A stretch of 64,000 nucleotides of DNA from Gracilaria gracilis (Eukaryota > Rhodophyta > Florideophyceae > Gracilariales > Gracilariaceae): positions 310,001 through 374,000 of the forward strand of contig JARGSG010000247.1 in the NCBI GenBank assembly GCA_030374805.1. The letters run 5' to 3'. Shown here one piece after another: positions 11,630-21,714 of the stretch. The translations under genes and the position numbers were made by a program. The notes beneath the pieces were generated by a model. That model saw only the letters and a program-made list of their open reading frames with translations. It was not told the DNA's origin and made no database searches. The first letter of the stretch is position 1; each line of letters begins with the position of its first letter.

Positions 11630-12112
11630 ATCTCGTTCTTTCCAAAATTTTCACATCTCCGACTGCATCTCCAACTGCTTACGAACGAACGAGGCCTTTA
11701 TTTGTGTATTCAAGTACTGGTAGGGACCCTCGGAACGAGATGTAACTTACATCTCGTTCTTCCCAATTTGTTCACATCTCCGACTGCATCTCCGACTGCT
11801 TAATGTTACGAACGAACGAGGCCTTCATTAGGCAAATACCCCGGTAGGGACCCTTGGAAGGAGATTTAATTTACATTTCGTTCTTCCCAATTTGTTCACA
11901 TCTCCGACTGCATCTCCGACTGCTTACGAACGAACGAGGCCTTCATTAGGCAAATACCCCGGTAGGGACCCTTGGAAGGAGATTTAATTTACATTTCGTT
12001 CTTCCCAATTTGTTCACATCTCCGACTGCATCTCCGACTGCTTCCGAACGAACGAAGCCTTCACTTCTGTATTCAAATACCCTGGTAACCTAGGGACCCT
12101 TGAACGCTTACT
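11630..12112. repeat. Four ~120-bp tandem repeats
   Basis: Four consecutive units start at about 11630, 11751, 11875 and 11993, giving periods of 121, 124 and 118. Each has the order AT(C/T)TCGTTCTT, TTCACATCTCCGACTGCATC, GAACGAACGA(G)GCCTT, then GGTAGGGACCCT. The inner two are nearly identical; the outer two are more diverged, as expected for expansion by slippage or unequal exchange. They occupy the ~400 bases upstream of the RTX gene promoter region. Confidence 0.85.
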
Positions 12113-12510
12113 AAAAAGGTATTTGTCATAGCGCGCCACTCATTTGGAATCATATCTATGAATCTCTACGCGCGACTGCCTACAAATGTGTCTTGAGTTT
12201 GTGCGTAACAGATTTTGGACTGGTCCGCACACGATCTTCGAAGTAACTGCGCGTTTGGTGTCTGTGATGAAGTTCCGGGTACCCGGACTGACCACTCAAA
12301 AGGTCGCCGCAACCGGTCGCCGCAACCCTGTTCTGGCATATCTCATGTAAAGAGGAAAAGACACATGTTAAACGCGAGGCGACGTTCTATGTGACTCATA
12401 TGGGTTTCGATGTATTCCTCAGTTGCATTCCTGTCCTTTCTACTTGCTCGCAACACTAGCTGGGAGATTCCGCACGACCCTATACCGGTCCGAACTTTAT
12501 TCTCCCCGGG

Positions 12511-12520
12511 GTATATAAAA
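12511..12520 (+). promoter_or_regulatory. TATA box of the RTX-protein gene
   Basis: GTATATAAAA lies 178-187 bases before the ATG at 12698, at the end of a GC-rich stretch (CCCCGGGG). It is a strong match to a eukaryotic TATA element with room for a 5' leader of roughly 150 bases. No Shine-Dalgarno-like motif precedes the ATG. Confidence 0.6.
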
Positions 12521-12697
12521 CGCGCTGCACCGATCTCTGTTCGGTTTTCGGCGATGGATCGTTGGCAAGATTCGTGATAACTTCTTGGCGTGGTTCTTCT
12601 GCCATAAGGTTTTCTTTCAGTCGCTTTTCACTCGTTTTCTGCATCTGCTTTCTTTCTGTCGCTTATAGTGCCGAGAACATAGGAGAAATCATCAGCA

Positions 12698-15600
12698 ATG
12701 ACGGCAAGCGATGTGTTTAACGTCGACGCTCAGGCTGCATTCGTCAAGCATCTGGGCATCGACCTGGCGCAAGGTTGCAAAAAGGTTGGAATAGACAGAG
12801 ATTCAGCGGCCATGAATCCTATTGACTCAGCTGACACTATCGCGAAAGCCCTTGCAGACACCGGTGTGGATCAAGAGTACATTGACGCCGTGCTGTCTAT
12901 CAAGGATGATCCTGATGTGCAAAATGCTATTGATATTTTCCAAGGTGCTCTGGAAGGCAAGGGCAATATAAACGATGCCATGAAGCTTGTACCAAAGGCG
13001 AAGAACGGAACTACGAAAGGCTTTATCGCCTTCGTCGACGACCCTGGCTTAAACGGTGCAGTTATCAAAGGTTCTGTCTCTCCAGGTGAAGAAAGTGACT
13101 ACGTGTCCATGAGTAATTATCTTTCTGGAGCTGGTACAAGTTTCGGTGGACTTATGGCAGATCTTCCGAAGACCGTGTCTGATATGACCAACGGAATTGC
13201 TAATGCTTCTCTGTTTCGATATTTTCAGCTTGAGGACGATCTGAAGAAAAAAAGTGGCGAACTTTCCAAAGTTCTTCAGGACCATGAGAAATACATGAAA
13301 ACTCATCTTTTTGATCCTGAGGACGCCTACCGTAAGCGTAAAAGCTATTATGTTGATCTAAGCCAAGTACGTGGCGATCCTGCTCTGGCAAATGTAGAAG
13401 TAAAATCCGAATCCAAGAAAACGAGGCTACTCAGGGAAACTTTCTTGGCTAATGTCGAGGTTGAAAACGCAAAAATCAAGTACGCCGGAAAACTTAATGC
13501 TCAAAAGATTCTAGGAAGAGTTGGTACCGGCGTTCAAGGTGCAACGGATGTCTTTGGTATAGCTCTGGGAGGAGTTGATGCAAAGGCTGGAGATGAGATG
13601 ATTCAAGATGCCGAGAGACGCTACAGGAACAACGAAATTTCAGAAGAAGAATATGCAGACAAAATGCGGGACGGTCGCCTCCGTCTGGCGCAAGGCGCCC
13701 TCGGCGTCGGCGACGGCATTAGCAGCATTGGAAAAGTGGTCGTGGAGAAAGTAGCAGATAGATTGAAAGATACTGCGAAAGGAGCAAAATTGGCGACACG
13801 CTTTGCTTCTGCTGTGGGTGGTGTTTTCTCAATTGCCATGGGAGCGACTTCTATAGCTAAGAACGCTATTGCGTCACAAGAAGCTTCTGAAACAGGAAAC
13901 ATTGGGAAGGCTGCGATGTACGGCATTATGGCAGCGTTGGACTGTGTATCGCTTGTTCTGGATAGCGTCAGTGTAGTTTGCGATTTCGTGCCACTAATCG
14001 GACAAGCAATTTCTGCTGTTCTTGACATTGTGAACACTATCGTTGGTATTGTGAATATGATAATCGGTATATTTGCTGATATGGTGGATACTCGAACCCC
14101 GGAAGAAAAACTTCGCGCATCTTTTAAGGAGCACTTGGACTCAGAAGAATTCAAAGAGTACCTCAAAAACCAAGAACGGATTTACAAGAAACAAGGTTAT
14201 GATGTTCTCCAATTCTGGATTGATGCTGAGGCACTAGGGCTGTCAGAGGAAGGTGCAGACAGCCAGAAAGTAGATGACAGGCTGGTGAGGGCGCTGAGTG
14301 ACAAAGCCAAAGAAGATGCAAAGGATCCAAATCTCCGTCTGGCGATAATTGATGCGTCAACCACTGGGCGAGAATTAAGAGGCAAACTTGGCGATGATTT
14401 GATTCGAGCCGGATTGGGAGCCGATACCTTATACGGAGATGCCGGTGACGATTTGTTGTTTGGCGAATCCGGGAATGACACAATATACGGGGGTCCTGGG
14501 AATGATTTTCTGAGTGGGGGAACTGGTAAAGATCGTCTTCTTGGAGGCTCAGGAGATGACTTCATCGCGTACAAACCTGGAATTGACACCGAAGTTGCAG
14601 GTCAGGGGGGCAATGATACCTTGCAGATCAAAGCTGACTTTTTCGCTGAGAGCCAATTTGTCAACCCGAAGGCAATTGTTTTAGATCCGAACAACTGGGT
14701 ATATGTGAATTTACCTCAGGAACGTGGGGGTGTCGCTGTCGGGGCATTGCTCAATGATATATCCATGTTGTCAAATGGTATGCACAGAAGCTCTTTTCCG
14801 TTTGTCGGTGGTATGTTCTCAAGCTTTTCAAACCAACTTGTTGCTCTATTTGGTCCTGGTCACACAATTCAGGAAGTGCAAAGAATAGACGCACCGTACT
14901 TCTGGTTTCTTACAGGACGGCAAGGCATGCAGTACGTGACGGACGGACGATACATCTATCGACGCAGAAGGTCAGACGGCAAGCTGCACAAAAGTGATTT
15001 CGACATTAGCACCATTGACGTTACGCACGCTGTGTATAAGGAAGCACAAAACTGCATCGAAGTGAAAGAAAGAGGCAAAGAACTGTTGGCATTGTTGGCT
15101 TTCGCTTTCAGAACCGAGAGCAAGGTTTCGGGAATTGAGAGAATAACTGGTGCAGATGATCTCGATCGTGAGCAGCAAATACCGGTGCGTGTCCAAGTCA
15201 TTGGAAATGATGCTTTGAGTATGGTTGATCTCAAGGGCGGAGATAATGAATATGTCTACACTGGAAATAATAACACAGTTGTCATGTTTACCATGTCAAG
15301 TTCGATGCCGAAACATCTGCTGAAATACATCGTGGGAGGAACTGGAGAGAATACTTTGATTATCAATGGGAGCAATATCCCGGTATACCGTGGAGGCAAA
15401 CGCAGTAATTTGCACAACATCGGCCAGTGCGTCTTGTTGGATCATGATATTGATCTTCATCAAGCCAATGCCGCTGAGAACAACGCAAACATCGGCTGTT
15501 GGGATCGTTATAGCATGGTTGTCGATCGAGGGGTCTTCATTAAGAACATGCAAACTATCCAATTCTCAACCTCTTCTGAAGTTTACCACCCGTTTTATAT

Positions 15601-18600
15601 TGATGCGGTGAATTTGTCAGAAGGACACAAATTCATCTTTGACAATTCCGTGCAGTGCCAGTTCGTGGGCACCCAGCGGGACGATGTCATTATCGTGAAG
15701 AAAATGGGCAGCAGTAATAGTATGATTGATGGTCACATGGGGCGCAACATGCTTTCTATGGAAATGTATGAAGGAAATGATAAGGTTTCTATCTCTCTAG
15801 GCACTCAGAGCAACCATGGTTCCGTGACTGGAAGCGAATTGAACATGGAATTGACAAACATTCACTCCGTCCGAGGAAATGTGGCTACCAAGAAAATGCA
15901 AGGCCACGCAACGGATGATAATTTGCTAATCGCCGACGGAGGTCAATGCACAATCGAAGCGATTGGCGGGAAGAACACGATGGTTGCCATGCGTGGGCGT
16001 CACACTCTTATCGGAGGGTCTGGTCAAGATTCGTACGAGTTCTATGGGCCCACAACTTCACACTTCGTGGTTGTGAGCATTTCCAGGAAAAAGGGACAAG
16101 GTATTAGTGCAACATCTTCGAAATCCAGTTCGTGGGATGGAAAAAGCCTCACCATCAATGTGCTATACGGTGAAAGTGCGCACCTCCAGATAGTGCCCGA
16201 ATCCGTCCAGATCGTAGATGGCTCTGGAAACGTTGTGTCCGACAAGGGAAGTGTGCATCGTACTGGAAGAACTATCGTCTTTACCCCTGGGACTGCCTTC
16301 AACGGGTTGGAGAATGACTGCTTTGATTCTATTCGAGTCCAATACGCAATCAAGAATTCAGTTGCATACGTGAGAGAACCTAGTGCTGGAAATCGAATCA
16401 AGATGCATTCCATCGCGAGCAAGGACGATATGAAGGTTTCAATTGACAATGAAGACAACTTGGTATTCACTACTACCGCGGATGAAGTGATATGGAAAGA
16501 TATGTTCTGGGGAGAACTCTATAGATCTGGTGTAACTAGCCTCACGATGCTAGTCGGGATTTTCACGACTCGATTTCCGATTATTCAGTTCAGCGCCACA
16601 GATGCTGCCACAGATGCTGCCACAGATGCTGCCGCAGATGCTGCCGCAGATGCTGCCGCAGATGCTGCCGCAGATGCTGCCGCAGATGCTGCCGCAACCG
16701 ATACCGCTACAGATACCAAGAAAATTTGGATGAAAAAGGATATATCTGATTACTTGACAAAGAAACTCTCGCATCTCAAAGAACCTGAGGTTACCCAAGG
16801 AGTATGGAAAGCATCTCACATGTTTGATAACATGTTGGATACCAAAGCAACTACAGTTAATGTGATAGAAACAGGTCGTGGAGCGACCGCGTTGTTGTGT
16901 AGACGGCGAAGAGTGACGTATCGAAGCGGGGAAGGTACTACCGTCTTCAATTTGACCTACCTTGGAACGCAGAGTGCACCCAATGGCACTATGCTCGAGA
17001 CTCTAGTGCAGGCCAAATTAGGGACTGCTGTCGCTGCGCTTGATGTGAATCGCGGGGAACCGGTGCGGATAGAATTCCTAGGTGAGGGAGAGCAGAAGCT
17101 TGGAGGAAAAACTGTGGTCATCCAAGGTGCTCTGCCGTCGACAGTGAATGTTGAGTACAATAGGAGTGCAGCTGATCCGTATCGCATAGTTGGAACTTCT
17201 ACTGGTAACCGCATTGTTTCAATGGATACTCTTCCGCACACTTTGGTATTCAATGTCACGACAGGGACCGAGAAAAAGATTGTGTACGTGGATGACGTGA
17301 ACAATTTTTGGACATCCAAACTTTCAGGCGGTGTGTATGCCTCCCGACGTGTTTACAACTCTGGCTATGAGCAGCAACTTGACTTATCAATGCGCAACGA
17401 GCCTTACAGGTTTTCACTTGCCATAAGTGTGAGAAACAAATGGTTGCAAGTTGGCTTGTTGGAGAAGGGGGTCAATGTTTACACATGCAGAGTTCCGTCG
17501 CGAACCAGGGGAAAGTTTAGTGACACTTCGGTTGCTCAGGAATTCGCAGTAAGCTTTCTTCAAGGAATCAAGCTGAGAAGGGAAACGAAGAAGGGCAAGC
17601 AGATATTGGAGATGATTTTGACGTGCTTCAAAGAACTGCGATACAGCATTACTGGTGCCAGAACTGTGGATCATATAGTGCATGCATCGCAAGTGCCCGG
17701 TGGCTATCAAGTGGAAGATGGGAATGCCTTGATATACGGAGATCGGACATATTGGAGTATTTCAGGAGGACATGGAAACAACGTGTTCAAGATGTCGAAA
17801 TCTTATATGCGCGTTGATACTGGCACTTGTCGTCCAAATGGGTATCACATTGTGGACGTAGACAAGGAGACTGCCGGCGGCCTCACGTTTACTTTGCGCG
17901 GCAAAGCGTATCTGATACTCAACAACTTCCCTATTGGAATTGCTAAAGTGTCCGATGAGAGTGGTGAGCCTTTACCTTGGGGTTTCAGTGAGGAAGATCC
18001 TTTCGTCATAAGCTACAGACCATATAAGGAGCGTTTGCCAAAGGTGATGGTCAAAGTGATAAGATTCAACCGAATGCCACACGCTTTTCTTTTCGGAAGT
18101 AACGACGAATATAAGGTGGTTCACGACCCAATGCATTTCTGTTATCGCAACAATTGGGCGGCTTATACGCCGCGGCTTATTGTCAAGGAAAAGAAAGTAA
18201 TGCTGAATGTGGAGGACTTCAATTCTAACCAGCTCTCAATCAGTGATAAGGGACGAAGCTTCTGGTTCTACACGATGAACAGGTACTACAGAATGGAGAC
18301 TATTGCAACGTTTGATGTCAAACGAGAGATTCCGGGCAACTTGTCACTCATGGAGTCCTTCCCATCGGTGCGAAATGCAGCGATCCACATGGCGGCGTGC
18401 ACTCCAGGTGGAATTAGGTTCAGAGACAGGACTATCGCTCCGAACGATCTTGTTTCTTACATTCAAGGGAGAATATGGCTCAGGCACTTGGTTCCGTCGA
18501 CACCCGAAGCTGAGCAAGAAACTGTAGAAAGTGTGATGCGAAAATATGACCCAAACTACGAATTAACGCAGACAGTTGACATGGCGGACAACTCAGTGAC

Positions 18601-18619
18601 AGTGACGGGTCTTTCGTGA
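12698..18619 (+). CDS. Giant RTX-repeat protein (1,973 aa)
   Basis: One uninterrupted frame of 1,973 codons starting at an ATG in ATCAGCAATGACG. Residues ~1-360 are mainly helical and charged, with no obvious signal peptide. Residues ~365-470 form long Ala/Gly/Val/Ile-rich hydrophobic stretches. Residues ~564-640 hold clear calcium-binding RTX nonapeptides (GxGxDxhxx): GLGADTLYGDAGDDLLFG, GGPGNDFLSGG, GGSGDDFIA. Weaker repeats recur near 1,080-1,125 (GGKNTMVAMRG, GGSGQDSYEF). Residues ~1,299-1,330 are an eight-unit (A/T)-D-A-A run. The remainder looks beta-rich and is unrecognised. The layout, with a hydrophobic region followed by RTX repeats, is known from large secreted bacterial RTX proteins, including some toxins. 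Toxicity cannot be inferred from sequence. The TATA box and absence of bacterial neighbours argue for a resident nuclear gene, possibly acquired from bacteria. Confidence 0.85.
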   Translation: MTASDVFNVDAQAAFVKHLGIDLAQGCKKVGIDRDSAAMNPIDSADTIAKALADTGVDQEYIDAVLSIKDDPDVQNAIDIFQGALEGKGNINDAMKLVPKAKNGTTKGFIAFVDDPGLNGAVIKGSVSPGEESDYVSMSNYLSGAGTSFGGLMADLPKTVSDMTNGIANASLFRYFQLEDDLKKKSGELSKVLQDHEKYMKTHLFDPEDAYRKRKSYYVDLSQVRGDPALANVEVKSESKKTRLLRETFLANVEVENAKIKYAGKLNAQKILGRVGTGVQGATDVFGIALGGVDAKAGDEMIQDAERRYRNNEISEEEYADKMRDGRLRLAQGALGVGDGISSIGKVVVEKVADRLKDTAKGAKLATRFASAVGGVFSIAMGATSIAKNAIASQEASETGNIGKAAMYGIMAALDCVSLVLDSVSVVCDFVPLIGQAISAVLDIVNTIVGIVNMIIGIFADMVDTRTPEEKLRASFKEHLDSEEFKEYLKNQERIYKKQGYDVLQFWIDAEALGLSEEGADSQKVDDRLVRALSDKAKEDAKDPNLRLAIIDASTTGRELRGKLGDDLIRAGLGADTLYGDAGDDLLFGESGNDTIYGGPGNDFLSGGTGKDRLLGGSGDDFIAYKPGIDTEVAGQGGNDTLQIKADFFAESQFVNPKAIVLDPNNWVYVNLPQERGGVAVGALLNDISMLSNGMHRSSFPFVGGMFSSFSNQLVALFGPGHTIQEVQRIDAPYFWFLTGRQGMQYVTDGRYIYRRRRSDGKLHKSDFDISTIDVTHAVYKEAQNCIEVKERGKELLALLAFAFRTESKVSGIERITGADDLDREQQIPVRVQVIGNDALSMVDLKGGDNEYVYTGNNNTVVMFTMSSSMPKHLLKYIVGGTGENTLIINGSNIPVYRGGKRSNLHNIGQCVLLDHDIDLHQANAAENNANIGCWDRYSMVVDRGVFIKNMQTIQFSTSSEVYHPFYIDAVNLSEGHKFIFDNSVQCQFVGTQRDDVIIVKKMGSSNSMIDGHMGRNMLSMEMYEGNDKVSISLGTQSNHGSVTGSELNMELTNIHSVRGNVATKKMQGHATDDNLLIADGGQCTIEAIGGKNTMVAMRGRHTLIGGSGQDSYEFYGPTTSHFVVVSISRKKGQGISATSSKSSSWDGKSLTINVLYGESAHLQIVPESVQIVDGSGNVVSDKGSVHRTGRTIVFTPGTAFNGLENDCFDSIRVQYAIKNSVAYVREPSAGNRIKMHSIASKDDMKVSIDNEDNLVFTTTADEVIWKDMFWGELYRSGVTSLTMLVGIFTTRFPIIQFSATDAATDAATDAAADAAADAAADAAADAAADAAATDTATDTKKIWMKKDISDYLTKKLSHLKEPEVTQGVWKASHMFDNMLDTKATTVNVIETGRGATALLCRRRRVTYRSGEGTTVFNLTYLGTQSAPNGTMLETLVQAKLGTAVAALDVNRGEPVRIEFLGEGEQKLGGKTVVIQGALPSTVNVEYNRSAADPYRIVGTSTGNRIVSMDTLPHTLVFNVTTGTEKKIVYVDDVNNFWTSKLSGGVYASRRVYNSGYEQQLDLSMRNEPYRFSLAISVRNKWLQVGLLEKGVNVYTCRVPSRTRGKFSDTSVAQEFAVSFLQGIKLRRETKKGKQILEMILTCFKELRYSITGARTVDHIVHASQVPGGYQVEDGNALIYGDRTYWSISGGHGNNVFKMSKSYMRVDTGTCRPNGYHIVDVDKETAGGLTFTLRGKAYLILNNFPIGIAKVSDESGEPLPWGFSEEDPFVISYRPYKERLPKVMVKVIRFNRMPHAFLFGSNDEYKVVHDPMHFCYRNNWAAYTPRLIVKEKKVMLNVEDFNSNQLSISDKGRSFWFYTMNRYYRMETIATFDVKREIPGNLSLMESFPSVRNAAIHMAACTPGGIRFRDRTIAPNDLVSYIQGRIWLRHLVPSTPEAEQETVESVMRKYDPNYELTQTVDMADNSVTVTGLS
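16595..16690 (+). repeat. 12-bp in-frame tandem repeat inside the RTX gene
   Basis: Eight units of GCC(A/G)CAGATGCT: three with ACA (Ala-Thr-Asp-Ala) followed by five with GCA (Ala-Ala-Asp-Ala). The two variants are segregated in blocks, the mark of slippage expansion. Length changes would keep the reading frame. It probably encodes a flexible acidic linker. Confidence 0.9.
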
Positions 18620-18857
18620 AGTTTGCCTATCACTGGGTACGACAAGAACCCTTATGCATGATGAGTTTGGAGTCGAAGCGCTTACGAGCGCCTCTCTGGG
18701 TCTTGATTCGTAAAGTAGCTCAATGAATAAAGCAGACAACTTTGAAAGATTTGAACGTTTGCTTCTTTCTAAATGAACAAAGCACCTTGATTGCCGCCAT
18801 AGTCTGCCTTATATATAAGTAAAAGTAATCGCTTTATAAAGCGCGATTACGAGAATC
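18620..18857. other. RTX gene 3' region
   Basis: AT-rich 3' flank with a possible polyadenylation hexamer AATAAA at about 18726. Near 18825-18850 there is an imperfect palindrome (GTAATCGC...GCGATTAC around TTTATAAA). Confidence 0.4.
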
Positions 18858-19160
18858 TTGCGGTTGACGTTGTCAAACGTCAAACACGTCAAACTGGGGT
18901 TTCTACAGCCGGACGCTGACACTGAGCCCCTTGTAACATTACTTGAGACTGCTTTCGGGGACGCGTACTCTCTGGTGGACGAATCATACCCATATGTTGT
19001 TCAGCGCATCCTCAGTGTTTCAACAGCCGCATCCTCACTGATGACTCCAGTGTTTCAACAGGTTCTGGAGAATGTCCTTATCGATGAAAGACACTGGTCG
19101 CATTCGCGGGAATCGTTTCAGCTCGTTGTTGAGCACTCGATCTTCTTCGTTGCAAGATGA
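18858..19160 (+). pseudogene. ABC1/UbiB-type kinase C-terminal fragment
   Basis: An open stretch of 100 codons with no suitable ATG (it begins at TTG) reads KLGFLQPDADTEPLVTLLE and AFGDA, then abruptly SLVDESYPYVVQRIL and VLENVLIDERH. In plastid and cyanobacterial ABC1 (aarF/UbiB) kinases, LGFL...D and the SYPY(V/I)..R(L/V)L segment occur in this order but are normally separated by some 80-100 residues. Here they are directly joined, implying a large internal deletion with no room for an intron. I infer a relic of a plastid-type ABC1 kinase gene. The match is from memory of the family and is moderate. Confidence 0.5.
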
Positions 19161-19399
19161 ACTCAGCGATTGGTGTCTAGCTACACTTCTGCGCTTAACA
19201 ATTTTGATGCTCTACACGTTCTTTCTCACACACTCGTTCGTGTTTGCCTTTCCTTTCGAAAACGTGAGCACACGGGGAGGCGAACAGGGGCGTTTAGGGA
19301 TTTCGTGACGTGACAAGTAAGGCAGCTGTGCGACTCGATGAGCTCGGTCATCCGGTGAGCGACTGGATGAGCTTGTTTTCAGAACGAAACGGGGAATCC

Positions 19400-19446
19400 A
19401 TACTTGAGCATCCTTGTGCCTTTCAATCACAAGGATGCTCAAGTAT
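19400..19446. repeat. 19-bp perfect hairpin with 9-nt loop
   Basis: Arms ATACTTGAGCATCCTTGTG (19400-19418) and its exact reverse complement (19428-19446) flank the loop CCTTTCAAT. The stem is too long and perfect to be accidental. It resembles the hairpin at 40227-40275 in geometry but not in sequence. Confidence 0.85.
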
Positions 19447-19712
19447 ACTAAACAGAAACACCGCGTGGACCGCAACATAGGGACCAACAAGACCATGTAG
19501 AAAAACTTTCGCACTTGGATCCGCTTCCCTGTAACAGCAACACAATTCCAGTCGTCGTGCGTAGTCGTGCTGTGTTCACACTTCTTAGCAACGGGGCGTG
19601 TAGTTAGCAGGATACAGAGCTAACCATGACTGCAGTCAATAGCGATGTGTTTGGGGTGTGAGGGCGTTGGTGAAAATGAACAGCGCCTTGTTGTTTCTGA
19701 TATCATCCGAAA

Positions 19713-19773
19713 ATGCTGGCTTTCTTAGTGAGAGAGCGTTTCTTTAACCAGAAACGCACTACATTAGAGAGAG
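19713..19773 (+). repeat. Small hairpin repeat, copy 1
   Basis: About 60 bases (TGCTGGCTTTCTTAGTGAGAG...ACATTAGAGAG) recur at 21655 with roughly 75-80% identity by eye. The core folds as GCGTTTCT...AGAAACGC. In the other copy the outer G-C pair is replaced by A-T on both sides. The two may be members of a MITE-like or structured-RNA family. Confidence 0.5.
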
Positions 19774-21654
19774 AGAACAGCGCCTTTGGTAGGACGCTCA
19801 AGGTGAAAAATTCAATACTTGTTGTTGGCGAGCAACAAGCGAAAGCGGCGCAGGTCTGCCCTCATGATCGCTCCGTACATCGCGCAACAATAACTGTACA
19901 TCGCGCAACAATAACTACGGAGGTATAATCACGGCAGATATTAGTGCCAGAGAGTTACCAGGGACTGCTTGTGCGTTTTCCTCGACGAACTTCCAGTGTC
20001 TCAAGCGAAACACCGAGGACAGGGAAAGAGAATCATCATCATCATTCCCTTTCCCATGTCCCCCGGGGTCGATCGCTGCGGCGCTGATACATGTGCAGCT
20101 CCAGAGGCTCGTCGCTGCAAATCTGACAAGGATATTGTTGTTTGATGTCCCCAACAGCTACGAAGTGTTCATCGACTTCCTGCCAAGTTGTAACATGACA
20201 AAAGCACCAGTTCCTGCGAGCGGTCTTGCAAGGTGAGTGGTATGATTCTGTGTCCACGTTCAAAAGCTTTGACTCGTTCAAACCCTCTATGGACTAATCT
20301 GCACCAAAGGGGGAAGAATGGATATAGAATCGATGAAAATGTCCGACAGCGTTGATTCTAAAGATTGATAGACTTCTTCATCAAGTCTGATCGTTTGCTC
20401 GTATGCTTCGAGGGAGTAGCAGGGTTGGACGCATATTCAACAGCCATATCCCTGTGAGAATCGGGCCTCTCGCACGACCATTTCACTTCTGCCTTTTCTG
20501 CACCATGCCGATCAATGTCCCTTCGTATCTGTCTTCCCCTAATTCTGTAGGTGCCAGGTTTTCCCGCAATTCCTTCGTATCCGTGACCTCTAGTCATTCC
20601 ATCATAACGGAAGGCTTTGCGCTAGCACTTTGTTTTCCTTCTTTTGTTATGTTAGTAGTTCACATGGCAGAAGTGCATGCTGAAAATGGCCCATTCTTCC
20701 ATCTACTACGAAGGCCGAAGGGCTTCTTCTTTTCGATTGTTTCCACAGTATCACAACCACACTGCGGTTGTACGACAACCTTTCTGGGAACACTATGAGG
20801 TTGCGGTTAGAATTGTTTTCGTTTCTCTCTGTGTCTCCAGTGAATTCCTTCGAATTACTTGCAATGCATGTTGCAAGCTCCCTACGTCTTGCGTGTTTCC
20901 GTTCATGAAGTATGGTCAGCACTTTGGGCGACAGCCTCGGGATTGTATCTCGGGTATACGTCGCAGTTTTAATCCCTTGGAGACTCCTATACACCCTCGA
21001 CTTTATCTCAAGTAAATGGATTTGCATGAAGAATACAGAACGGAAAGCGGAAAGACGTGGCTCACTTGGTATTCATAACCATTCCAATATCAGAAATCGT
21101 CGCGTATATGTGTCTCAAACCAAACTTCCAGAACCAGACTACAAAGAGATGTATGCGGCCGTAGCTGCCTTGGTCCTCAGCGGATACCTTTTGGTTAGAA
21201 CAGTATGGGGACTTTGTCAGCTTTTGTACATTAAAAGATGAGTGAGATACACGGCTGAATCCATGCGAGACGCTGGGTACGATCTTGAGCAAGAGCCAGG
21301 CATACAGACAATGAAGAAGTCTTCGACGGAAGGCGATCAGTCCCTTGCATGCGGTCTGTGTAGTCTGTTCACCAAAGCCCCCTTTCCTCCCACAGAATCT
21401 TTTCTCAAGCGAGCGTAGAGGTGCGAAGAAGGGGGAGCGCGGATGAGCGAGGAAGAGCGATGAAGAGGGAGAAGGGAGACTTCACCAGCGGAAGGGCTGA
21501 ATAAGAGCGGCGGCGACGGCATTGGTGGAGAATTAGACAGCAGCATCGACGAGGGTATGACTCGTGTGAGTGGCAGTGCGCATGCGTGAAGTAGAACGAA
21601 GGAAGCAACTTCCTAACGCTACAACGGTACCAACAAGCACAGGCCCGCTAGAGA

Positions 21655-21714
21655 GTGTTGGCTTTCCTTGTGAGAGAACGTTTCTTTCAACAAAAACGTT
21701 CCGCATTATAGAGT
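21655..21714 (+). repeat. Small hairpin repeat, copy 2
   Basis: Second copy of the repeat at 19713-19773 (TGTTGGCTTTCCTTGTGAGAG...GCATTATAGAG). The core reads ACGTTTCT...AAAACGT, preserving pairing despite changed bases. Both copies are followed by GA-rich sequence (AGAGAGAGAGAACA). Confidence 0.5.

Noticed and set aside
11630-12112. Tandem repeats considered as a CRISPR-like array
   Set aside because: Units of ~120 bp repeat in full without unique spacers, and the genome is eukaryotic.
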